From: a virus
Length of the DNA stretch: 38,725 nucleotides
Virus record (IMG/VR): IMGVR_UViG_3300031566_000161
Span: 1-38,725 of that record
Strand: one strand, 5' to 3'
The notes beneath the pieces were generated by a model, which was not told the DNA's origin, made no database searches, and saw nothing but the letters and a program-made list of their open reading frames with translations. A program made the position numbers and the translations under genes. Position 1 is the first letter of the stretch, and each line of letters begins with the position of its first letter. This document shows positions 30,036-38,055 of the stretch, one piece after another.

Positions 30036-30266
30036 ATGGGAGAGAAAACGGCTGGGGGGCCGCGGGCGAGGGTCTTCCGGCTCATCAGGACGGAGGACGT
30101 GAGCGGGGTCAGTGGCACCGGGATTGTGGCCGATGGCGTGGTGTTCCCTGACGGCGTGACAGTGCTGCGGTGGAGGACCGTGGGGGGCAGCACGGCCATT
30201 TATGACTCCGTGGAGAGCGTAGAACGGATACACGGCCATGACGGGAGCACGAGGCTGGTATGGTGA
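30036..30266 (+). CDS. Small conserved phage protein
   Basis: The 76-residue product has the pattern FRLIRTEDVSGVSGTGIVADG, DGVTVLRWR and a final SVESVERIHGHDGSTRLVW. I know this pattern from many siphovirus and actinophage genomes as a small conserved protein without assigned function. The ATG follows GGGGCTAGGG. Confidence 0.7.
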   Translation: MGEKTAGGPRARVFRLIRTEDVSGVSGTGIVADGVVFPDGVTVLRWRTVGGSTAIYDSVESVERIHGHDGSTRLVW

Positions 30267-30268
30267 GT

Positions 30269-30283
30269 CTTTTGCGCAAAAGG
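30269..30283. promoter_or_regulatory. Second copy of the TTTTGCGCAAAA palindrome with flanking inverted repeat
   Basis: CTTTTGCGCAAAAGG starts 3 bases after the stop of the 30036 gene. It is followed at 30293-30312 by CCTTTCTTTTGCGGGCAAAA, which holds a near-copy of the palindrome (TTTTGCGGGCAAAA) and whose CCTTT can pair with AAAGG of the first copy. A third GCAAAAGGG lies at 30336-30344 before the next gene. The same palindrome occurs at 10366-10381. Confidence 0.55.
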
Positions 30284-30359
30284 AAACCGGGGCCTTTCTT
30301 TTGCGGGCAAAACATCTCAGGGGGCAATAATATGAGCAAAAGGGTTGATGGAGGGCATC

Positions 30360-33056
30360 ATGGTCAAGAAGCGATTGGCTCTTGCGAGTGCCCTGCTACT
30401 GGCGGTGCTCATAGTCGCCGTGGTGGTGGGGGGTAGGGACATGGGCATTTGTGACATCAAGTATGAGCTGATAACGCCGGACGGCCAGACGTTTAACTTC
30501 TGGGGCGTGGGCCGTGCGCCAGGCTCAGAGGCCACCTTGCAGGCCCACGAGGGCTTTGGCCTGCCACCGGTGCGGCATGTCACCCAGGACATCTACAACG
30601 TGCCGGGCAACCTCCTGGTAGACGTGGTGGTGCAGGGCCGTACCGTGACCATCACCGAATCGGTCTATGCCACGGACGCAACGCGCAAGGGGCTACACAA
30701 GGCCCTGGCGGAGATATGGGATGCCGTGCGTTGGGACCGTGGGGCCACAAGGACCATGCCAAGCATCCTGCGGTACACAGTAGATGGTAACAGTTGGGAC
30801 CTGTACGTTGTCCTGTCGGGCGTCGTAGAGGGACGCCAGGGCCGCTATGGTCGGAACGAGATCGTGGGCCTGCGGTTCGAGGCGCACGACCCGCTGTGGT
30901 GGGATGATGAAGAGAGCCTGTTGACGTTGGACTGGGAGGATGAATCGACGGTTCTCTATTTTGCGAGTCGCGTAGACGGTCTTTGGGAGCGAGACATTGC
31001 ACAACCCGCGGCTGTAACGCCTGGTTTTGGTGGCCCGAATATTTGGGCGATTGCTGTAGACCCGGAAACAGGGGACGTAATTGTCGCTGGAAACTTCACG
31101 GACTGGGACAACCTAGGTTCACCCGCAGGTGACTACGTTGTTCGCTGGGATGTTTCAGCGGGGGCCTGGACTAGTATCGGCGGCGGTCTGAATGACTGGG
31201 TATTCACCCTATGCTTTGGGCCGGATGGTGTTCTCTATGCTGGCGGGGCATTCCTGAACGGGTCGGGCGGCGCGGGTGACCCGCTTGCGGACGGTATAGC
31301 GCAGTATGACGCCTTGACGGATACCTGGGTCAACGTAGGCGGTGGCCCTGGCGTTGGCGTTGCACTAACGAACGTTCAGGACATCGTAGTCGGCTACGAT
31401 GGGGTTTTGTATGTGACTGGCTTCTTCACCGCTTGGGGAGGCTTGGGGTCACCTGCTGGCGACTACATCGTCCAGTTGCCCATACCCTATGCTGGCGGCG
31501 TGTGGGCCACAGTAGGGAACGGTTTAAATAGTGTAGGTTACGCCCTAACCGTCCTGCCGAATGGCAATATCGCCTGCGGCGGCAATGCAACTATTTATGG
31601 CGGCGTTGTCTGTAACTATATTGGGGAATGGGATGGTACTACGTGGGCTGCATTGGGTTCTGGTACGAATGCTACAGTCCACACGATGGACGTTCACCCT
31701 AATGGAGACCTGTATATCGGTGGTCTATTTACGACCGCATCCGGAACCACTGTCAACCGGATTGCTCGCTGGAATGGCATGACTTGGTTTGATTTGGATG
31801 GGGGTGTAAGTGATAACGTCAATGCCTTGTCGATTGCACCTGACGGGATGTTATATGCAGGCGGGGTGTTTATCACGGCGGGGAGCCTAACGCTTGTTGA
31901 CAGAGTGGCCCGATGGAACGGGTTTACATGGGCACGACTAGACATTGATTTACCAGGCATCCTTGGCGTAGAAGTACTGGTCACATATATGAACAATTTC
32001 TACCTTGGATTCGACACTACTGGAGTAACTTACTATGCGGGCAATAACAGCGTTGTCACCACAGGATCGGCGGCAACGCTACCGGTCATTGAAATTAAGA
32101 ATCAAGGGCTTGTGCGGTCCATCCGCAACGAGACCACCGGGCAAGAACTACTCTTTGACATGCAGATGCTTGACGGCGAGATCGTCACCGTGGATATGAG
32201 TACGGGCCGCAAGACCGTCACGTCAAACTGGCGGGGCAACCGTTTGGGAGACCTGTTGCCAAATAGCGATCTTGGCACGTTCAAGCTGGAGTCCTACCCG
32301 CGGGCCTACTATGGGGGGACCGTGAAGGGCACAAACCTTGTAACTGCATTCATTACCACCATAGAGCCGGTAGAAATTCTTGATACTAACAACGAACTAT
32401 CAGGTTGGGTATGCATCACAGGCATCAACTACAACAATACAACCCTAGGGAACCTATATGCTGAGGTTGTTGATGCAGGTGCTCCCCCTTGGCGCGTGGA
32501 CTTTTTCAGAGATGCAGCGCGTGGTATTGGGGATTTGGTAGCTCACACTGCGAACTATGCGGCCCTAGGTGAGCAGGCTATTATCGCAGATAACCAAAGT
32601 GGCCTGGGAGGATACATCACCATTGAGGCACTAGGCCCAGCCGATGCGACCATTCATGCCAGGTATACCGTTATTAGGCCGAGAAAGTTTAACGATGCGG
32701 CTTGGCAACTGACAGGGTTTGACGGCATCATAGGAATTGCGCAAAGCAATACAAACTTGGGCAAGCTGTACGTATCGGTTGTGGACGATGGGGCGGGTGC
32801 AAATTGGCATGTTGACCTGTATGAGGACTTTGCTAGGACTGAATTAGTAGGACATACTGCCAGTTACGCGGCTGCTTTCACCGGTCTTATGGCGGTTGTT
32901 CCTGACAACGCTAGTCAGTTGGGTGGCACCATCACTATTGCCTTCCCAGCCGCTCCAGTAGCAGACGTTGACATCGAGGTCTATTTTACGATTGTCACGG
33001 CCACCTGGTACAACAAATGGTGGAGTGTGGATGAGGCCATTCTAGCCGCAGAATGA
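30360..33056 (+). CDS. Dit-like distal tail protein with inserted beta-propeller and duplicated C-terminal module
   Basis: ATG 30360 follows GGAGGG; ATG 30345 and ATG 30441 are alternatives. From 30360 the product has 898 residues. Residues 6-24 are strongly hydrophobic, odd for a tail protein; the start at 30441 removes them. The N-terminal part (about 28-205) is Dit-like: YELITPDGQTFNFWG, GFGLPPVRHV, NEIVGLRFEAHDPLWW. Residues about 221-567 hold six clear propeller repeats (for example FGPDGVLYAGGAF, HPNGDLYIGGLF, APDGMLYAGGVF) plus a degenerate seventh. The Dit C-terminus resumes with VRSIRNETTGQELLF and a GRKTVTSNW turn (about 577-657). Two homologous modules of about 95 residues end the protein (LGNLYAEVVDAG and LGKLYVSVVDDG). 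It would form the tail-tip ring, with the propeller as host-binding insert. Confidence 0.7.
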   Translation: MVKKRLALASALLLAVLIVAVVVGGRDMGICDIKYELITPDGQTFNFWGVGRAPGSEATLQAHEGFGLPPVRHVTQDIYNVPGNLLVDVVVQGRTVTITESVYATDATRKGLHKALAEIWDAVRWDRGATRTMPSILRYTVDGNSWDLYVVLSGVVEGRQGRYGRNEIVGLRFEAHDPLWWDDEESLLTLDWEDESTVLYFASRVDGLWERDIAQPAAVTPGFGGPNIWAIAVDPETGDVIVAGNFTDWDNLGSPAGDYVVRWDVSAGAWTSIGGGLNDWVFTLCFGPDGVLYAGGAFLNGSGGAGDPLADGIAQYDALTDTWVNVGGGPGVGVALTNVQDIVVGYDGVLYVTGFFTAWGGLGSPAGDYIVQLPIPYAGGVWATVGNGLNSVGYALTVLPNGNIACGGNATIYGGVVCNYIGEWDGTTWAALGSGTNATVHTMDVHPNGDLYIGGLFTTASGTTVNRIARWNGMTWFDLDGGVSDNVNALSIAPDGMLYAGGVFITAGSLTLVDRVARWNGFTWARLDIDLPGILGVEVLVTYMNNFYLGFDTTGVTYYAGNNSVVTTGSAATLPVIEIKNQGLVRSIRNETTGQELLFDMQMLDGEIVTVDMSTGRKTVTSNWRGNRLGDLLPNSDLGTFKLESYPRAYYGGTVKGTNLVTAFITTIEPVEILDTNNELSGWVCITGINYNNTTLGNLYAEVVDAGAPPWRVDFFRDAARGIGDLVAHTANYAALGEQAIIADNQSGLGGYITIEALGPADATIHARYTVIRPRKFNDAAWQLTGFDGIIGIAQSNTNLGKLYVSVVDDGAGANWHVDLYEDFARTELVGHTASYAAAFTGLMAVVPDNASQLGGTITIAFPAAPVADVDIEVYFTIVTATWYNKWWSVDEAILAAE

Positions 33057-33068
33057 TTGTGAGGGGCT

Positions 33069-34187
33069 ATGCCCGCTGAGTATGAGGTACATCTTCTGGA
33101 GGCCGCCAGGGACAACCTTCTGGATGTCGTTGATGACTTCGAGACCCTGTCCTATGCCCAGCGGGTCAATGAGGTGGGCGCGTTTGGCCTCTCGGTGTGG
33201 GCGGATAGCTTCGATATCACCTTCGCGCACCTGGACGGGCGGATCGTAGTCTGGAGAAAGCCGCAGGGCGGGCGGAGGTACATCGACTTTGCGGGCCTCA
33301 TTCGGGGCGTGACCCGCCAGTATCGAGGGGGCAAGCAGCAGGTCACGCTCTCCGGCGTGGGATACAATGACCTCTTGCGCCGCCGCGTGGTGGCGTATGC
33401 GGCCACTACCTCGGGGGCCAGGAAGGCGGACCAGGCCGACGACATGATGAAGGTTGTCGTGAGAGAAAACCTGGGCGCCTCCGCTCTTGCGGGCCGGGAC
33501 CTCTCAGGCTGGGGCTTCACAGTACAGGCCAACGTGTCAGCCGGGACCATCGTGCGGGGCGACTTTGCCTACCAGGTCGTGCTGGACACGCTACAGGGCA
33601 TCTCGGACGCCAGCCGTCAGACCCCAGCAACGCAGAGCTTCTTTGGCATCGTGCCTATCAACAGCGGATGGGAGATGCAGTTTCGTACCAACGTGCCGCA
33701 GTGGGGACAGGACCACAGCCACCCTAGCGGTGAGCATGGCCCTGTGGTGTTCTCCCAAGAGTACGAGAACATGGCCAACCCAGTTCTGGAGTGGGACCGC
33801 CATGATGAGGTAACGGTGGTCTACGGCGGGGGGCAGGGTGAGGACCTGGCCAAGCCGGTCATCGAAGTGGCCGATGCGGCACGCGAGGGCGAAAGCCCCC
33901 TCAATCGTTGTGAGGCCTATCACAGCATCACCAGCGGGGCAGGAACTACGCTGGAACTGATTGACGGGGCCAGGGCTGGGCTGGACGAAGGCCGGGGCAA
34001 GCGGCGGTTCACCTTCGACGTGGTAGAGATCCCCAGCACGTTGTACGGCCTGCACTGGGGCTTTGGGGACCTGGTGACGGCGGTATACGCAGGCGAGCAG
34101 TGGGACCTACACGTAGCAGCGGTAGAGGTCACGGTGGAGGGCAAGGTGGAGACCATCACTCCAAGGTTCGAGGAGTTTGCAGGGTGA
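33069..34187 (+). CDS. Baseplate hub / tail-associated protein (ReqiPepy6 Gp37-like)
   Basis: The 372-residue product begins YEVHLLEAARDNLLDVVDDFETLSYAQRVNEVGAFGL, the standard opening of Gp37-like siphovirus tail hub proteins, followed by VGYNDLLRRRVVAYAA and a beta-rich remainder ending with GDLVTAVYAGEQW and VEGKVETITPRFEE. It would sit below the Dit ring as the Tal-like hub. No lytic domain is visible. GAGGGG precedes the ATG; GTGA overlap with the next gene. Confidence 0.75.
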   Translation: MPAEYEVHLLEAARDNLLDVVDDFETLSYAQRVNEVGAFGLSVWADSFDITFAHLDGRIVVWRKPQGGRRYIDFAGLIRGVTRQYRGGKQQVTLSGVGYNDLLRRRVVAYAATTSGARKADQADDMMKVVVRENLGASALAGRDLSGWGFTVQANVSAGTIVRGDFAYQVVLDTLQGISDASRQTPATQSFFGIVPINSGWEMQFRTNVPQWGQDHSHPSGEHGPVVFSQEYENMANPVLEWDRHDEVTVVYGGGQGEDLAKPVIEVADAAREGESPLNRCEAYHSITSGAGTTLELIDGARAGLDEGRGKRRFTFDVVEIPSTLYGLHWGFGDLVTAVYAGEQWDLHVAAVEVTVEGKVETITPRFEEFAG

Positions 34188-34870
34188 GCACTACCGTAGA
34201 GCAACTGATAGCCGGGGTGACCGCCTTAGAACAAGGCATCAGGGCGCTTGAGGTCCGGGAACGTCCTTTGGCCTTGCGCGGCTGGCGCGATGATTTTCTG
34301 GGCACCGCCTTTCACGAGCAATACAGCACCCACGTCGGCAATGGTACTGTAACCTTCGTGCCGGGCGGCGAGCACGGCGGCGTGATTATGCTGTCTACAA
34401 ATGCGGTGCTCGGTGCCTGGGCTGATATGTTTCTAGGCACCAGGGCTGATGCCTATCTCACCCTGGATGCAGACTACGGCTGGACCATGATTTGGCGGAT
34501 GAAAGTCAGCTCCGTGGCAGGCAACCTCCGCGCGCGAGCTGGAGCGAGAGACAACGCGGCCAACAACTATATCGCCGCTGGCCTGTGGCAGGACTTTGGC
34601 AATAACTGGGTTGTAGTAACCCGATTGGGGGGAGGGGCTGTCAACTCAGTCGCCAGTACCGTAGTGGCAGACACAAATTGGCACGTTCACAGGCTGGGGG
34701 TCACATCAGGACTGGTGAACTACTTTGTGGATGGGAGTCTTCTCGTAACAACACCTGTGAGCGTGCCGATAGTCCCGTTGACGCCATGGATTAGCGCCTT
34801 CGTGTCCGCTGCTGTGGCCAGGGATGCGTATTATGATTGGTGGGACGTCATTCCTCAGGTGCTTTCATGA
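34184..34870 (+). CDS. Lectin-like tail protein, first of a tandem pair
   Basis: The GTG at 34184 overlaps the upstream stop. The 228-residue product has a short coiled-coil start (VEQLIAGVTALEQGIRALE) with ERPLALRGWRDDFLG, then a beta-sandwich that looks like a concanavalin/LamG-type jelly roll (LDADYGWTMIWRMKV, VVVTRLGGGAVN, VHRLGVTSGLVNYFVDG). The next gene is a clear paralogue. The coiled coil suggests trimer formation at the baseplate and the jelly roll points to glycan binding. Function is by fold impression, not sequence match. Confidence 0.6.
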   Translation: MSTTVEQLIAGVTALEQGIRALEVRERPLALRGWRDDFLGTAFHEQYSTHVGNGTVTFVPGGEHGGVIMLSTNAVLGAWADMFLGTRADAYLTLDADYGWTMIWRMKVSSVAGNLRARAGARDNAANNYIAAGLWQDFGNNWVVVTRLGGGAVNSVASTVVADTNWHVHRLGVTSGLVNYFVDGSLLVTTPVSVPIVPLTPWISAFVSAAVARDAYYDWWDVIPQVLS

Positions 34871-35568
34871 GCGGTACTATTGAGCAGTTGATAGCGCGTC
34901 TCGGTGCGGCACAGAAGAAACTGAACGCCCTGGAGGCCCAGGAGCGGCCCCTGGCCCTACGGGGTTGGCGTGATGACTTTTTGGGTGATAGTATTCACGA
35001 GCAGTACACCGCCGTTTCCGCTGGCGCGGGCAGCGGGGGGGCTTTACAGAACAACGCGCACGGTGGGGTCTACCGGCTAACGGCAGGTGCAGGCGTAGGA
35101 TTCTATCACTATCTCTGGTTAGGCAACGCGGCTGCTGGATACGCTACACTGGACGCCGACGAAGGTTGGGAGATGATAACCTGGATGGCCATCAGCCACA
35201 CAACGAATATGTACGGTGACTTTGGGGTCAATGTGCCTGGCGTGGATACTATCATGGCTGGCTTTGCCTCGCCGGATGTGGCAAATAACTGGAGACTGGT
35301 GACAAGAACCGCTGCTGGCCCTGTCAACATTGTGGACAGCGGCATCGCCGCAGATACGGACCCGCACGTGCACCGGCTAGTCACCTATCCCATAACGGGC
35401 GGTCTCAGGCAAGCGGATTACTTCCTGGATGGGGCACTGATAGCCACTACTTCAGTATCGGTTCCCATCACGGTCATCACGCCAATAGTTCGCGCCTACG
35501 CGATTGCTGTTGCGGCCCGATACGTTGACCTGGACTTTTGGGCCGTAATACCGAGGAACCTAGCATAA
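34867..35568 (+). CDS. Lectin-like tail protein, second of a tandem pair
   Basis: ATG 34867 (ATGA overlap) is preferred over upstream in-frame codons inside the paralogue. The 233-residue product repeats the layout of the previous gene: GTIEQLIARLGAAQKKL, ERPLALRGWRDDFLG (identical 15-residue block), HEQY, LDADEGWEMI, and a VHRL-type strand with YFLDGALIATTSVSVPI. The middle has diverged strongly. Tandem duplication followed by divergence of the binding face is the simplest reading. Confidence 0.6.
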   Translation: MSGTIEQLIARLGAAQKKLNALEAQERPLALRGWRDDFLGDSIHEQYTAVSAGAGSGGALQNNAHGGVYRLTAGAGVGFYHYLWLGNAAAGYATLDADEGWEMITWMAISHTTNMYGDFGVNVPGVDTIMAGFASPDVANNWRLVTRTAAGPVNIVDSGIAADTDPHVHRLVTYPITGGLRQADYFLDGALIATTSVSVPITVITPIVRAYAIAVAARYVDLDFWAVIPRNLA

Positions 35569-35589
35569 GGCTTTTGGGGGAGGAATATC

Positions 35590-35964
35590 GTGGAGTTTGG
35601 TTTCCTAGAATTTCTACTCAATGCCGGTGGTCCAACTGTCATAGCTGTAGTCGCCTTGTATATCGTTTTCAGGCAGAACGTCCTGCACAGTTCTGACAGG
35701 GTGACCAACCTCGAAGCCCTGACGGAATTGCAGAGGCAAACGCTGACCGTCGTGCGGGAGAATACCGCCACATTGAGCAAGGTCGGTGCCGTGATGGAAG
35801 CCCGCAATCCTACGTTCATAGCCATCGAAAAGCACACGGAGGCCAGCGTTATACTGATGTTAGATGTGCGGGAATGCCTCAAGGAGAATATCAAGGTTTG
35901 CACTGAGCTGAGGGTTCTCCTGTCAGGTATTAACGGCAAATCCACGACGCACAAGAAGCGATAG
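35590..35964 (+). CDS. Membrane-anchored coiled-coil protein, holin-like candidate
   Basis: A GTG at 35590 follows GGGGGAGG. The 124-residue product has one N-terminal membrane segment (about 12-28, TVIAVVALYIVF) and a helical remainder with heptad character (LEALTELQRQTLTVVRENTATL) and two Cys. A single-span, coiled-coil topology next to lysis and glycosidase genes suits an accessory holin or membrane anchor, but no family is recognised. Confidence 0.5.
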   Translation: MEFGFLEFLLNAGGPTVIAVVALYIVFRQNVLHSSDRVTNLEALTELQRQTLTVVRENTATLSKVGAVMEARNPTFIAIEKHTEASVILMLDVRECLKENIKVCTELRVLLSGINGKSTTHKKR

Positions 35965-35978
35965 GGCGGAGGTGCATC

Positions 35979-37697
35979 ATGACTGTCCCATGGCCCGTAC
36001 CGGTGGGTGACACCGGGATCGGTTTTCACGCTAACCCTGACGCCTATGAGAAGCCGCCTGACCATGTGGGTTTCGCACGGGATGTCAAGGCCCACGGTGG
36101 CACTTGGTGGTTGGCATGGCTCTTCGACGAGAACAAACGGGACTTCATCGGCACTATGCGGCGTGAGGGCATTGAGGTCATAGCCCGGTTCGGCCCGGCG
36201 CAGATGCCCCGGCCTGGAATACAAACCGCGCACATCGACGCCTACGTTGCGGCGGGTGTTCGCTGGTTCGTGCTCATGAACGAGCTAAACCTGCGCGAGG
36301 AATGGACCGAGGAGTGGAGCAAGTTCGAGAAGCCCGTCAGGATGTGCGCGGATCAGTTCATCCGGTACGCCGACATCATCCGGGGCAAGGGTGATGACCT
36401 GTGGGTGCTGACCCCGCCGCCTTCGTTGGGCGGGCACATGAATCATCGGGTGTGGTTTACCCGGTTCATGTACGCGCTCCAGAACATTGCAGCGGAGCGC
36501 GGGCAGACCATGGAGCAGCTTCTGTGGCACTGCGGTATTGGGTTACATTGCCGGTCGGTGGGCAACCCCTTGGAGGCTGGGCCTGACTGGTACGACTGTT
36601 CTGCAAGGGAATGGGAGTGGTTTGACGCCACAGTCAAGGCGTTTGTGGGCCACAGCCTGCCTATGGCCAATACTGAGGCCTTCGACGAGGCGCAGTGGGT
36701 ACGCCCTTATCTGGGCAGCAACTACAACTGGGACCGCTGGACATCCCGGAACCTGGAGCAGATGCGGTGGTTCAACCCTGACAATCCTGGGTACCGGTAC
36801 CCGAACAACGTCATCTGCAATACGTTCTGGGTGCACAGCGCCCATAGACTCAGTCCGTGGCCGCAGTGCGGCCTCGTGGGCAACTACATTCACTACCTAC
36901 AACGGGGCGACTACATAACGGGCCTCTGGAACGCTTTGCCGGAGGTTATCAACTGGAAGAGGAGGGACGACGTGACACCAGGACCGACGCCGGAGCCACC
37001 GGAGATCAAGCTGAGGGTCTATGACGCGGAAGGGACCAAACAGAGCCTAGAGTGGGCACAGGACAAGTACGGGGTGAAACTGGAGCAGTGCAAGGGCAAG
37101 GGCTGGCACGTGGCCCAGATGTGGGAGCGCGTGAATGCGGCTGCGGGTATGGAGATGTTCTTCTACGATGAGGCCGGCGACTCGGCTCAGGGGGTGCCTG
37201 TAGAGTTCCACTGGCCGGGCGGGTGCGACTGTGATAAGCGCACAGAGATTGATGGCAAGGTAGGGTTTGCCTACAATGCGTGGATTTGGGATCCCGCGAT
37301 TGGAGGCCCATACTGGATCGAGATCCCCGTTGACGAGCCGAGCGATAAGCTGGGTGGCCTGGGCATGAAGGCCATGACCAACCATGACCACATAGACTTT
37401 GTGTGGAAGTTCGGGGTGTTGGAAGGCACGGAGCCGGAGGACCCCCTGGAGGTCATCTTGCCCTTGGCTGAGGAGAAGCTGGGGGCCATGCCTGTGCCGG
37501 GGGACTGGGCCTATCCCTCGAAGGCCAGGGAGCAAGGGTTTGGGTACCAGGTGGGGGGCTACGCGCAGGTGGAGATTGACGGGGTGCTATGGGCGTACCA
37601 GACCTTCACCAACGATGACCAGAGCGCCTACGGCGTGGCGTATTCGCCCGAGGGTAAGTACGACAAGACGGAGTGGGCCATCATCGAGCGGAACTGA
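35979..37697 (+). CDS. Glycoside hydrolase-like TIM-barrel protein with C-terminal beta module
   Basis: The 572-residue product has a barrel-like N-terminal domain of about 325 residues. The NEL at 101-103 (Asn101-Glu102, in FVLMNELNL) is the acid/base pattern of clan-A glycosidases, and Glu233 in NTEAFDEAQW is placed as the nucleophile. After a Pro/Thr linker (about 332-345) comes a domain starting LRVYDAEGTKQSLEWAQDKYG and ending with LGGLGMKAMTNHDHIDFVWKF, a module I associate with Chloroflexota-type wall enzymes, and then a short C-terminal domain. It likely cleaves a host wall or capsule polysaccharide, as a tail-borne depolymerase or part of lysis. No signal peptide. Confidence 0.65.
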   Translation: MTVPWPVPVGDTGIGFHANPDAYEKPPDHVGFARDVKAHGGTWWLAWLFDENKRDFIGTMRREGIEVIARFGPAQMPRPGIQTAHIDAYVAAGVRWFVLMNELNLREEWTEEWSKFEKPVRMCADQFIRYADIIRGKGDDLWVLTPPPSLGGHMNHRVWFTRFMYALQNIAAERGQTMEQLLWHCGIGLHCRSVGNPLEAGPDWYDCSAREWEWFDATVKAFVGHSLPMANTEAFDEAQWVRPYLGSNYNWDRWTSRNLEQMRWFNPDNPGYRYPNNVICNTFWVHSAHRLSPWPQCGLVGNYIHYLQRGDYITGLWNALPEVINWKRRDDVTPGPTPEPPEIKLRVYDAEGTKQSLEWAQDKYGVKLEQCKGKGWHVAQMWERVNAAAGMEMFFYDEAGDSAQGVPVEFHWPGGCDCDKRTEIDGKVGFAYNAWIWDPAIGGPYWIEIPVDEPSDKLGGLGMKAMTNHDHIDFVWKFGVLEGTEPEDPLEVILPLAEEKLGAMPVPGDWAYPSKAREQGFGYQVGGYAQVEIDGVLWAYQTFTNDDQSAYGVAYSPEGKYDKTEWAIIERN

Positions 37698-37857
37698 GTT
37701 GAAATCAGCGGCCCTATGTATACTTCTTAGTTCTAAGAGTATTAACTAACTAAAGGTGTATAGTATATGACGGACTTTTCGCGCGGACGGCATGTCGCGG
37801 TTCTTTTGCTCCCAAAACATCGTGCCGGGGTATAATGAGATAAACAGGTGTGTGGAT
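37698..37857 (+). promoter_or_regulatory. A+T-rich intergenic region with possible promoter
   Basis: This 160-base gap is the longest in the structural part and is far more A+T rich than its surroundings. It holds the short inverted repeat CTTAG-TT-CTAAG at 37726-37737, a run with ACTAACTAA near 37745, and a perfect -10 hexamer TATAAT at 37831-37836. The best -35 match (TTGCTC at 37806) is 19 bases away, so the promoter is weak or needs an activator. It would drive the lysis genes. Confidence 0.45.
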
Positions 37858-38052
37858 ATGGCTCACTACTTCATAGCGGATAACCGGCTCATTTTGGCAG
37901 TAGCGCGTGACAACGGCGCGCAGGTCCTTGAGCGTGAGGGCTACGTTGAATGCACGCAAGAGGAGTATGAGCGGCTGCTGGCGGTGCTCCAGGCTAATGA
38001 GAAGGGTACCGTTGAGATAGTGGGTGAGATACGCGACATCCACGGGGATTGA
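37858..38052 (+). CDS. Small hypothetical protein before the endolysin
   Basis: ATG 37858 follows ACAGGTG; an upstream in-frame extension would run through the -10 element and is rejected. The 64-residue product is MAHYFIADNRLILAV followed by a helical segment (CTQEEYERLLAVLQANEKG). It lies 3 bases before the amidase gene. No motif recognised; it may be a lysis accessory by position. Confidence 0.55.
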   Translation: MAHYFIADNRLILAVARDNGAQVLEREGYVECTQEEYERLLAVLQANEKGTVEIVGEIRDIHGD

Positions 38053-38055
38053 CCT

